Assembly (NCBI GenBank): GCA_019689955.1
Contig: JADGGM010000269.1
Location: 1 to 5,273, forward strand
Direction of reading: 5' to 3'
Length of the DNA: 5,273 nt
Origin: Gemmatimonadaceae bacterium
GTDB lineage: Bacteria > Gemmatimonadota > Gemmatimonadetes > Gemmatimonadales > Gemmatimonadaceae
The notes under the pieces are model-generated. The model ran no database searches. It saw only the letters and a program-made list of their open reading frames with translations, and had not been told where the DNA came from. How positions within the stretch are numbered: position 1 is the stretch's first letter; each line of letters opens with the position of its first letter. Position numbers and translations under genes: made by a program. This document shows positions 1 to 5,273 of this stretch, piece by piece.

Positions 1-828
1 CTCGAGGCGCTCGTGAGCGCCGCGCTCGACGAGGACCGCGCGCACGACGACATCACCACGCTCGGCACGGTCCCCGAGCGCGCCCGCGCGCGCGGGGCCG
101 TGGTCGCCCGCGCCGACGGCGTGATCGCCGGCCTCCCGCTCGCCGAGGCCGCGTTCCGCCGCACGGCGCCCGACGTGGCGCTCGACGCGCGCGTGCGCGC
201 CGGCGCCCGCGTCACGCGCGGCACCACGCTCCTCACCGTCGAGGGGCCCGCGCGCGGCGTGCTCTCGGCCGAGCGCGTCGCGCTCAACTTCCTGCAACGC
301 CTCTCCGGGATCGCCACGCTCACGGCCCGCTACGTGGACGCCGTGCGCGGCACGCGCGCGCAGATCTTCGACACGCGGAAGACGACCCCGACGCTCCGCG
401 CGCTCGAGAAGTACGCCGTGCGGTGCGGCGGCGGGGTGAACCACCGCGCGGACCTCGCCGCCGCGGTGCTCATCAAGGACAACCACCTCGCGGCGATCGG
501 CGGCGACGTGGCGCTCGCCGTCGCCCGCGCGCGCGCCGCCGCGCCCCCCGGCACGTGCATCGAGGTGGAGTGCGACGACGCCGCGCAGGTCGCGGCGGCC
601 ATCGCCGCGCAGGCCGACGTGATCCTGCTCGACAACATGTCCCCCGAGGCGATGCGGAGCTGCGTCGCCGCGATCGCCGGGCGCGCGGCGGTGGAGGCGT
701 CGGGCGGGGTGACGCTCGAGCGCGTGCGCGCGATTGCCGAGAGCGGCGTGGACCGGATCTCCGTCGGCGCCCTCACCCATTCCGCTCCTGCGCTAGACAT
801 CGCGCTCGACTTCTCCGAGCTCGGCTGA
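1..828 (+). CDS. nadC: Quinolinate phosphoribosyltransferase (nicotinate-nucleotide pyrophosphorylase, carboxylating), 5'-partial
   Basis: Cytoplasmic enzyme of de novo NAD synthesis. It converts quinolinate plus PRPP to nicotinate mononucleotide, CO2 and pyrophosphate. Counting from the GTG at 13, family hallmarks appear in order: ALDED..DDITT near the N-terminus, TRKTTP (121-126), GGGVNHR (139-145), LIKDNH (153-158), EVEC (184-187), LLDNM (205-209), EASGGV (228-233) and SVGALTHSA (250-258). These cover the Arg, Lys and His residues that bind quinolinate and PRPP and the acidic residues of the C-terminal barrel. The frame is open to the window edge (LEAL precedes the GTG at 13). Family members normally carry about 10-20 residues before the ALxED motif, so the true start is probably upstream and the GTG is internal. 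The C-terminus is complete. Base composition is extremely GC-rich. Whether nadA or nadB lies upstream cannot be seen. Identification is secure. Confidence 0.96.
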   Translation, partial: LEALVSAALDEDRAHDDITTLGTVPERARARGAVVARADGVIAGLPLAEAAFRRTAPDVALDARVRAGARVTRGTTLLTVEGPARGVLSAERVALNFLQRLSGIATLTARYVDAVRGTRAQIFDTRKTTPTLRALEKYAVRCGGGVNHRADLAAAVLIKDNHLAAIGGDVALAVARARAAAPPGTCIEVECDDAAQVAAAIAAQADVILLDNMSPEAMRSCVAAIAGRAAVEASGGVTLERVRAIAESGVDRISVGALTHSAPALDIALDFSELG

Positions 829-858
829 ACATCAGTCTGGGTAGCCGGTGGTGCGGCG

Positions 859-877
859 GGCGCCCGGGTCGGGCGCC
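859..877 (+). terminator. Short GC hairpin downstream of nadC
   Basis: A 7-bp perfect inverted repeat (GGCGCCC, five-base spacer, GGGCGCC), extendable by one G-U pair, lies 30 bases after the nadC stop. No T-run follows. It could act as a terminator hairpin for nadC or fold in the leader of the next gene. In DNA this GC-rich, short hairpins also arise by chance, so the assignment is tentative. Confidence 0.35.
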
Positions 878-920
878 TCCGAGCACGGGTTATGCGCCAT
901 GGCACCGACCACGAGCTCGC

Positions 921-926
921 AGGGAG
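921..926 (+). promoter_or_regulatory. Ribosome-binding site fixing the start at 932
   Basis: AGGGAG lies five bases before the ATG at 932. This selects that ATG over the in-frame upstream GTG at 848. It also places a hydrophobic signal-peptide-like segment at the very N-terminus, as expected. Confidence 0.7.
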
Positions 927-931
927 CTGTC

Positions 932-1315
932 ATGAAGTACCCGCTGATGACCATCGCAGCATTCGCTACCGTACCGGCGTTCGTCGCCGCGACCACTCCA
1001 CGCCATCACCCGGTTTCGGCCGTCGCCGCTACGGGGCTCGCCGTGAGCCGCACCGCCGTGGCCGACGCCACGGACACGACGACGGACACGACGACCGACA
1101 CGACGCGCATCAAGTCGGACTCGGCCAGGCAAAGCCAGTCCGGGGTGACGAACACCAAGACCGGGAAGTCCACGCTCGGCCCCAAGATCAAGAAGACCAA
1201 ACCCACGCAGGGGCAGCCCGTCACCTCCAAGGGGGACACGCTGCAGCAGGGCGGTGACACCGTGGGCGCGCACGACACGACCCGGCACGACACCACCGGG
1301 ACGCACCACCGCTAG
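932..1315 (+). CDS. Small exported Asp/Thr-rich low-complexity protein, function unknown
   Basis: A 127-residue protein that I do not recognise. Residues 1-20 (MKYPLMTIAAFATVPAFVAA) look like a signal peptide: a lysine, a hydrophobic stretch and small residues at a possible cleavage site. The mature part has no hydrophobic core and is probably disordered. Residues 46-58 are a DTT-type repeat encoded by 12-base DNA units. Residues 80-100 are basic (KIKKTK), and the C-terminus returns to Asp/Thr/His repeats (HDTTRHDTTGTHHR). No cysteines or catalytic motifs are visible. The start is chosen from the AGGGAG site and the signal peptide. An upstream GTG would add 28 residues with no clear export signal at the end. 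It follows nadC by 103 bases with a hairpin between them, so it is probably transcribed separately. A periplasmic or cell-surface role is inference only. Confidence 0.7.
   Translation: MKYPLMTIAAFATVPAFVAATTPRHHPVSAVAATGLAVSRTAVADATDTTTDTTTDTTRIKSDSARQSQSGVTNTKTGKSTLGPKIKKTKPTQGQPVTSKGDTLQQGGDTVGAHDTTRHDTTGTHHR
1072..1107 (+). repeat. Three tandem 12-base units coding for a DTT repeat
   Basis: GGACACGACGAC occurs twice in direct tandem (1072-1083 and 1084-1095). A third, diverged copy, CGACACGACGCG, follows at 1096-1107. The units keep the reading frame and encode TDTT-type repeats in the small exported protein. Copy number could vary between strains by slippage without breaking the frame. 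Confidence 0.8.
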
Positions 1316-1350
1316 ACCAATCCGCCAACTGCACGCCGGCAACTGACCGA

Positions 1351-1397
1351 ATGCACGACGGGCCCGGGCGAGTACGTCGCCCTGGCCCGTCGTGCAT
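1351..1397. terminator. Long inverted repeat between convergent genes, probable bidirectional terminator
   Basis: The arms 1351-1371 and 1377-1397 are 21 bases each and complementary at 20 positions, with a single C-T mismatch (1365/1383). The spacer is five bases (GTACG). The element starts 36 bases after the stop of the small exported protein on the plus strand. It ends 18 bases after the stop of the hydrolase on the minus strand, so one hairpin could serve both transcripts. There is no T-run on either side, so it is not a textbook intrinsic terminator. It may work by hairpin pausing or by protecting 3' ends. Confidence 0.75.
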
Positions 1398-1414
1398 CGC
1401 GGCGCCGCACGCGA

Positions 1415-2491
1415 TCACGCCCCGTGCCCACCTCGCTGGAGCTCGGCGATGAACTTGACCAGCTCTCCCTTCCACACGGACGCTTTGGTGTGCGTCCCGT
1501 GGCCGCGCGTCTCGTCGCTGATCGGGATCAACACGTAGCGCCCGCGCTTCACGCGCGGCACGTACTGCTCGAGGATGCGCAGCTCGGGCGGGTTCACCTG
1601 ATCGTCCGCCGAATTGATCGCGAGGAGCGGCGCGACGATGCGGTCGAGGTGCACGCTGGGGTCGTACGTGCGCGACGCGTCGAAGGCGTAGAGCACGTCG
1701 TTCGCGTCGTAGTGCGCCATCGCATTGTCGAGGTAGCGCTCGATGAACGCGTCGGCGGCGCCGCGCGTGGGGTACTGTTTCTGTTCCTGCAGCGGGCTGC
1801 TCGTGAGGATGAAGAGGAGCTGCAACGCCGCGCGGAGGCCGCGGGGCTGGGTGGTGTACTCGCCGTGCTTCCACTCGGGGTCGGTCGTGATGTCGTCCAT
1901 GATCATGCGGCGGATCATGCGGTTCCGCCCGGCGATCTGGACCGGCAGGCTGGCGAGCGGCACGAGGCCATCCATGAAGTCGGGGTATTTCTCCCCCCAC
2001 ATCCAGGTGTGCATCCCGCCCATGGAGGTGCCCATGACGAGGAAGAGGTGGTTGACGTGCAGCCCCTCGGTGAGGAGGCGGTACTGCGCGGTCACCATGT
2101 CGTCGTAGTCGTAGTGGGGGAAACGCGCGTGGAGGCCATCGCTCGGCTTGCTCGACTTGCCGTGCCCGATCCCGTCGGGGAGGATGACGTAATAGCGCGT
2201 CGTGTCGAGCGGCTGCCCGGGGCCGTAGAGCTCCCCGGCGAAGATGGGGTTGAGGAACTGCCGCCCCGATCCGGTCGTGCCGTGGAGGATCAACACCGCG
2301 TTTCGCACCGTGCCGGAGGGATCGCGGCGCGGGGCGCCGAGGGTCATGTAGTGCAGGCGGAGCGTGTCGAGCGTCTCGCCGTCGGCGAAGTGGAAGTTGC
2401 GGATCGTGAAGTCGCCTTCGCGCTGCGCGTGGGCGGCGGGTGGCGCGCCGGCGCAAAGGATCGCCGCGATGACCGGCACAATCCGTCGCAT
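1415..2491 (-). CDS. Exported alpha/beta hydrolase, homoserine O-acetyltransferase (MetX)-like
   Basis: A 358-residue alpha/beta-hydrolase-fold protein. Residues 1-22 form a signal peptide (MRRIVPVIAAILCAGAPPAAHA, cleavage after AHA), so the mature enzyme is periplasmic or secreted. Visible motifs are the oxyanion-side strand VLILHGTTGSG (67-77), the YVILPDGIGHGKS segment (101-113), the nucleophile elbow GTSMGG with Ser156, the acid in SADDQVNPPE (Asp297, less likely Asp296) and the catalytic His331 in RGHGTHT. The triad order and the NPPE and GHGTH contexts resemble MetX-type acyltransferases. However, MetX is cytoplasmic, and an export signal argues for a hydrolase of unknown substrate rather than methionine synthesis. 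ATG 2491 is preferred over a GTG at 2521 because GGAGAGG lies six bases before it and the signal peptide starts there. It is divergent from the restriction nuclease, with no evident functional link. Confidence 0.92.
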   Translation of the reverse strand: MRRIVPVIAAILCAGAPPAAHAQREGDFTIRNFHFADGETLDTLRLHYMTLGAPRRDPSGTVRNAVLILHGTTGSGRQFLNPIFAGELYGPGQPLDTTRYYVILPDGIGHGKSSKPSDGLHARFPHYDYDDMVTAQYRLLTEGLHVNHLFLVMGTSMGGMHTWMWGEKYPDFMDGLVPLASLPVQIAGRNRMIRRMIMDDITTDPEWKHGEYTTQPRGLRAALQLLFILTSSPLQEQKQYPTRGAADAFIERYLDNAMAHYDANDVLYAFDASRTYDPSVHLDRIVAPLLAINSADDQVNPPELRILEQYVPRVKRGRYVLIPISDETRGHGTHTKASVWKGELVKFIAELQRGGHGA

Positions 2492-2497
2492 TCGGTA

Positions 2498-2504
2498 CCT
2501 CTCC
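2498..2504 (-). promoter_or_regulatory. Ribosome-binding site of the exported hydrolase
   Basis: On the minus strand GGAGAGG lies six bases upstream of the ATG at 2491. It decides the start against the GTG ten codons upstream, which would put extra residues in front of the signal peptide. Confidence 0.75.
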
Positions 2505-2540
2505 AGGAGAAGGGTGATCACGCTGGGACGTCACACGATT

Positions 2541-2560
2541 GGTGGCCCACCGGTGGCCAC
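2541..2560. promoter_or_regulatory. Palindrome with nested direct repeat in the divergent intergenic region, possible operator
   Basis: CCACCGGTGG (2547-2556) is a perfect 10-base palindrome. It is embedded in two direct copies of GGTGGCC (2541-2547 and 2552-2558). It sits 50 bases upstream of the hydrolase start and about 120 bases upstream of the nuclease start. That is a suitable place for a regulator that controls one or both genes. I see no convincing -35/-10 pair on either strand in 2492-2677, and a short GC palindrome can arise by chance. Confidence 0.25.
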
Positions 2561-2677
2561 GTTGCGCGACGCGCGTCTGTGAAGCAAAGTACACCGCCGG
2601 AGATTGCGAACGGGAACGAGCGATGCCCAGCTCCACCCCGCAGAGAAACCCGTCCGCGGCAACGCAACGATCATCAC

Positions 2678-3928
2678 ATGCCTCTACGATCAATCACGGC
2701 GTCGGACTCGTACGAGAAGTTCCGCGTAAACCCGAAGGACCGAGCACCGCTCGTCGAGTTCATGGAGTCCGCTCTTCGCGAGAGTGGTTGTACCATCATA
2801 CAGAAGACACCCGATGGCGAAGCTCCGTTCAAGCTGTCGTTCGTGACGCCATGGGGGGAGCGCATGGGCATCCTGGCGTATGCGTTTCTCGCCAACCAGC
2901 GCCTTACCAGGAATCGCCCGGCGGATGAGCATCGCTTTCAGCTCAAGTATGGATCGAAGCCGAGTGGACCGGGAGTGGAGCACCTCCACGAGCTCTGGCA
3001 GGATCCCTTCGGGCTCTATACGACTCTGCTGATCGGCATCAATCCGGAGCGGGGATTCTTCGTCGGCGCGGATCCGGTTCTCAACAGTCCGACTCGATTC
3101 TTCATCAGCAAGGAGTTCAAGGAGTCGCAGGTCGCAGAGATCGAAACGCGCGGCTGGTTCGCGTGGGCGCGCGAGCAACGGCCCAAGCGGCATTCGATCG
3201 ATCTGGAGACTGAGGTAGTCGAGACGATCGTCGGAGGCTCTGCCGACCAGTTCCTGCGGTACGTACTCTTCGAGCGCGAGGTGGTGGGAGAAGACCAGGG
3301 GCACCGGCAGCTTGTGGCGGAGCAATTTGGCTCGGCCCTCCTCCCCCGTGTGCGGGCGCAGGATGACGTGCGGGCATTGCCCGCTAACATCCCTGTGATC
3401 TCGGCGGCTCGGCTTCACGCATTGGAGCGGGAGCTCGAGCTGGGCTCCGAGGAGATCCTGCAGCTCATCGCTCGCGCTCCGCGGCTCAAGATGGCCGTCC
3501 GAGGCTGGGTCGCGGAACGTCACCTCCAAAATCTCTTGGAATCGCTCCCCGAGGTTGCGCAGGTCGAGCCGCTGGAAGCGGATGCCAAGCCGGACTTCGA
3601 GGTGTGCATGCGAGGTGGAAAGCGCCGAGTGCTCGTCGAATGTAAGAACGTGCTCCGAACCACAGACCGATTCGGGCGTCCGAGGCTCGACTTTCAGAGG
3701 ACACGAGCGGCGCAGGGCGACCCATGCAGTCGCTACTACAGTCCGGCTGATTTTCAGGTCGTTGCCGCGTGCCTACACGCCCAGACCGAACGCTGGGAGT
3801 TCGCGGCTCGTTTGACCGCTGAGATGGCGCCTCACCCCCGATGCTCTGGCAAGCTTGCCAACAACGTGGTAATCGACGAAGCCTGGCAGCGCGATCTCGC
3901 CGCTGTGCTCCGCGCGGCGGCGATGTGA
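2678..3928 (+). CDS. PD-(D/E)XK restriction endonuclease, probable Type II, partner of the adjacent C5 methyltransferase
   Basis: A 416-residue protein with two apparent parts. Residues 1-165 hold motifs HRFQLKYG (85-92), LWQDPFGLYTT (106-116), GINPERGFFVGADP (120-133) and FFISKEF (141-147). I cannot assign this part to a named domain; it may recognise DNA. Residues 275-345 carry a nuclease core: Glu280 in RGWVAERHL, then KPDFEV (Asp306) and VLVECKN (Glu321, Lys323). These form the metal-binding D-(14)-ExK signature. A conserved-looking tail follows: DFQRTR, GDPCSRYYSPADFQVVAACLH and GKLANNVVID. The cytosine-5 methyltransferase lies 53 bases away on the opposite strand, supporting an R-M pair that cleaves unmethylated target DNA. 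The target is unknown. The ATG at 2678 lacks a good Shine-Dalgarno, which could mean weak or leaderless translation. The next ATG (2762) would remove 28 residues. The frame is open far upstream, but that part is antisense to the hydrolase. Composition is less GC-rich than nadC. Confidence 0.85.
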   Translation: MPLRSITASDSYEKFRVNPKDRAPLVEFMESALRESGCTIIQKTPDGEAPFKLSFVTPWGERMGILAYAFLANQRLTRNRPADEHRFQLKYGSKPSGPGVEHLHELWQDPFGLYTTLLIGINPERGFFVGADPVLNSPTRFFISKEFKESQVAEIETRGWFAWAREQRPKRHSIDLETEVVETIVGGSADQFLRYVLFEREVVGEDQGHRQLVAEQFGSALLPRVRAQDDVRALPANIPVISAARLHALERELELGSEEILQLIARAPRLKMAVRGWVAERHLQNLLESLPEVAQVEPLEADAKPDFEVCMRGGKRRVLVECKNVLRTTDRFGRPRLDFQRTRAAQGDPCSRYYSPADFQVVAACLHAQTERWEFAARLTAEMAPHPRCSGKLANNVVIDEAWQRDLAAVLRAAAM

Positions 3929-3971
3929 CCGGCCCAAGGGATCGCTGAGCATCCTCGCACGCGCGCGGAGC
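3907..3971. terminator. Inverted repeat across the end of the nuclease gene and the convergent gap
   Basis: GCTCCGCGCG (3907-3916) and CGCGCGGAGC (3962-3971) are exact reverse complements, 10 bases each. A nested GCGAT/ATCGC pair lies at 3920-3924 and 3941-3945. The structure spans the nuclease stop codon and most of the 53-base gap before the methyltransferase stop. It could fold in the 3' ends of either transcript and limit readthrough into the antisense of the partner. There is no T-run and the loop is long, so confidence is modest. Confidence 0.4.
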
Positions 3972-3981
3972 GACGTTATCG

Positions 3982-5273
3982 TTATCCGGCGCTTACCGCG
4001 GCCTGCCCGGCGGCCATTCGCTGCGCATTGCGCCGCTGTGCGCCGTACCCCAAGCCTGTGCCGGGGTGCGCCTCGTGACGTCCAACGAGCGCCATATACT
4101 TTCGCGCGACAGGAGCGACAGGTTCCGCGGGAGGCACCCCAGGGCGCCGCGCAGGTGCCAAAGATGGACGATCCGACCGCAGGCCCACCTCGCCGAAGAA
4201 CTGACGGCGGATCTCGAGAGCGAGCCGCTCAGCCAGCGCCGCAGGTACCGCGTTCCCGATCTGCCGCTGTATCGCACGATAGTTTCCCGTCACGCGGTAG
4301 GTGTCCGGGAAGGTCTGTAGGCGCATGAGCTCGCGCGGAGAGAGCCGGCGGTTCCTCCAATGAAACGGACCAGTGGCGGGCCCAGGCTGTGCCGCGATGG
4401 TCCACGATGGGAGGCGCTTGGAGAGCTTCAGCAGGAAGCTCCAGTATCGGCGCCGCCAGCCAAAGAGCGGCACGCCATCCCGCCGATCGGTGTGATACAG
4501 ATAGTTCTCCCCCTCGGGGATCGACGGGAGCAGGTCCGCCCATTTGCCAGTCACGCGAAGCGACGGGTCATCGTCGTCCGCGAGGTCCCCGATCGCATCC
4601 CACGCGGTCAGATACGGCTCCAGGCCAGCTGTCGCCGTCCCACCAGCGTTCCCGATCCCGAGCTCGAGCTCATCACCCAGCGTCGGAGCCGTATGCGTGG
4701 GCGCCGGAAACTCGAACTGCTCGCCGTTGCGGGACCCGACGATGAACACACGTTGCCTGTCCTGAGGCACGCCATGTTCGACGGCCCGGAGCAGAGCGAC
4801 GTTCATCGAGTACTGTGTGCCGACTTCTCGATTGATCTGGTCGATCGACCGTTGGATGAAGACGAGGCCCTCGTCCTTCTTGCTGAACGCCAGCCCAGGG
4901 ACGTTCTCGAGCAGAAACGCCCGTGGCTGAGTATCGCGCAGCACCCGCAGATAGGCGCCGAGCGTCTCCGCACGCGGGTCGTCCAGCCGCTTTGCATCTC
5001 CGCGGGCCCAGTACCCCGACTTGCTGAACGGTTGGCAAGGCGGTCCACCGATCAAGATGTCGGCATCGCCGACTCCGAGGCGCCCCCGCCGAAGGATCTC
5101 ACCCGAGCTCGCGGCCTCGCTGTGGATGTCCTGGTCGATGATCTCCCATGCGGGACGATTCTCCCTCAACGTCCGGACCGCATCCACATCCATCTCGACG
5201 GCCACGCGGGTCTCAAACCCGGCAGCCTCGAAGCCCAGGTCGAGGCCACCAGCGCCGGTGTACAAGCTAATGG
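3982..5273 (-). CDS. DNA (cytosine-5-)-methyltransferase of a Type II restriction-modification system, 5'-partial
   Basis: Transfers a methyl group from S-adenosylmethionine to C5 of cytosine in a specific site, protecting host DNA from the partner nuclease. Counting from the TTG at 5265, the ordered C5 motifs are: I, YTGAGGLDLGF (2-12); II, VAVEMD with Glu24; IV, GGPPCQPFSKSG with catalytic Cys77; VI, LENV with Glu120; VIII, QDRQR (168-172); IX, RELMRLQTFPD (311-321); X, QIGNAVP (335-341). Residues about 230-305, between VIII and IX, are the likely target-recognition domain. Upstream codons read I-S before the TTG, giving ISLYTGAGG, the usual form of motif I. The TTG is therefore an internal leucine and the true start lies just beyond the window. 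After motif X comes a Pro/Arg/Ala-rich tail of about 70 residues containing HEAHPGTGLGYG. It is convergent with the nuclease. The exact recognition sequence cannot be read from the protein. Confidence 0.96.
   Translation of the reverse strand, partial: ISLYTGAGGLDLGFEAAGFETRVAVEMDVDAVRTLRENRPAWEIIDQDIHSEAASSGEILRRGRLGVGDADILIGGPPCQPFSKSGYWARGDAKRLDDPRAETLGAYLRVLRDTQPRAFLLENVPGLAFSKKDEGLVFIQRSIDQINREVGTQYSMNVALLRAVEHGVPQDRQRVFIVGSRNGEQFEFPAPTHTAPTLGDELELGIGNAGGTATAGLEPYLTAWDAIGDLADDDDPSLRVTGKWADLLPSIPEGENYLYHTDRRDGVPLFGWRRRYWSFLLKLSKRLPSWTIAAQPGPATGPFHWRNRRLSPRELMRLQTFPDTYRVTGNYRAIQRQIGNAVPAALAERLALEIRRQFFGEVGLRSDRPSLAPARRPGVPPAEPVAPVARKYMALVGRHEAHPGTGLGYGAQRRNAQRMAAGQAAVSAG

Noticed and set aside
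13..15. GTG as the true nadC start
   Set aside because: The frame stays open to position 1 and family members usually extend further at the N-terminus; no Shine-Dalgarno can be judged in the 12 bases available.
1424..2677. In-frame open extension upstream of the nuclease, giving an 834-residue reading frame
   Set aside because: This part is antisense to the exported hydrolase, has no family motifs, and is Arg/Val/Glu/His-rich as expected from the complement of a GC-rich gene. Nuclease motifs begin only after 2678.
1221..2693. 490-residue minus-strand frame over the hydrolase
   Set aside because: It is another frame of the same DNA, rich in Arg/Pro/His, with no recognisable motif. The overlapping frame carries a signal peptide and a complete catalytic triad.
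2690..3529. 279-residue minus-strand frame opposite the nuclease
   Set aside because: No motif, no ribosome-binding site, and it is the complement of a gene with clear nuclease motifs.
4040..4071. GC hairpin (ACCCC/GGGGT with GCGC/GCGC outer arms) as a regulatory element
   Set aside because: It lies inside the methyltransferase coding tail, has a bulge and an 11-base loop, and such short GC pairings are common in this DNA.
3975..4086. Integron attC site suggested by GTTATCC (3981) and GTCCAAC (4080)
   Set aside because: On either strand the order is GTT...AAC, the reverse of the AAC...GTT order in an attC site, and no matching inner arms or integrase gene are seen.
5263..5265. TTG as the methyltransferase start codon
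   Set aside because: Upstream codons read I-S in frame and complete the standard motif I (ISLYTGAGG), so this codon is an internal leucine and the gene is cut by the window edge.
1..5273. tRNA, rRNA, CRISPR array or insertion sequence
   Set aside because: No tRNA-like cloverleaf or conserved rRNA segment, no regularly spaced repeats, and no transposase motif or terminal inverted repeats were found in the window.

Overview
The window is GC-rich bacterial chromosome. The nadC end is extreme: positions 61-120 contain only 7 A/T bases. Genes are closely packed, and the ribosome-binding sites I can see are purine-rich. This would suit a Gemmatimonadota-like or actinobacterial/proteobacterial genome. 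The small secreted Thr/Asp-rich protein and the secreted MetX-like hydrolase make me lean weakly to Gemmatimonadota, but nothing here is diagnostic.

Layout. (1) 1-828, plus: nadC, the quinolinate phosphoribosyltransferase of NAD synthesis, 5'-truncated by the window edge and followed by a short GC hairpin. (2) 932-1315, plus: a 127-residue exported, low-complexity Asp/Thr-rich protein of unknown function with a clear Shine-Dalgarno. (3) 1351-1397: a near-perfect 21-bp inverted repeat between two convergent genes, probably a shared terminator. (4) 1415-2491, minus: an exported alpha/beta hydrolase of the homoserine-acetyltransferase (MetX)-like group with an intact Ser-Asp-His triad. (5) 2492-2677: a 186-bp divergent intergenic region with a 10-bp palindrome but no promoter I can defend. 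(6) 2678-3928, plus: a 416-residue PD-(D/E)XK endonuclease. (7) 3982-5273, minus: a DNA cytosine-5 methyltransferase, convergent with the nuclease and missing only its first few residues.

The last two genes form a probable Type II restriction-modification system. The methyltransferase would protect host sites by C5-cytosine methylation, and the nuclease would cut the same, unknown, sequence in unmodified incoming DNA. The pair is visibly less GC-rich than nadC (positions 2761-2820 have 27 A/T of 60), consistent with acquisition by transfer. The other three genes look like chromosomal background with no evident role in the system. I found no RNA genes, CRISPR arrays, transposases or integrases.
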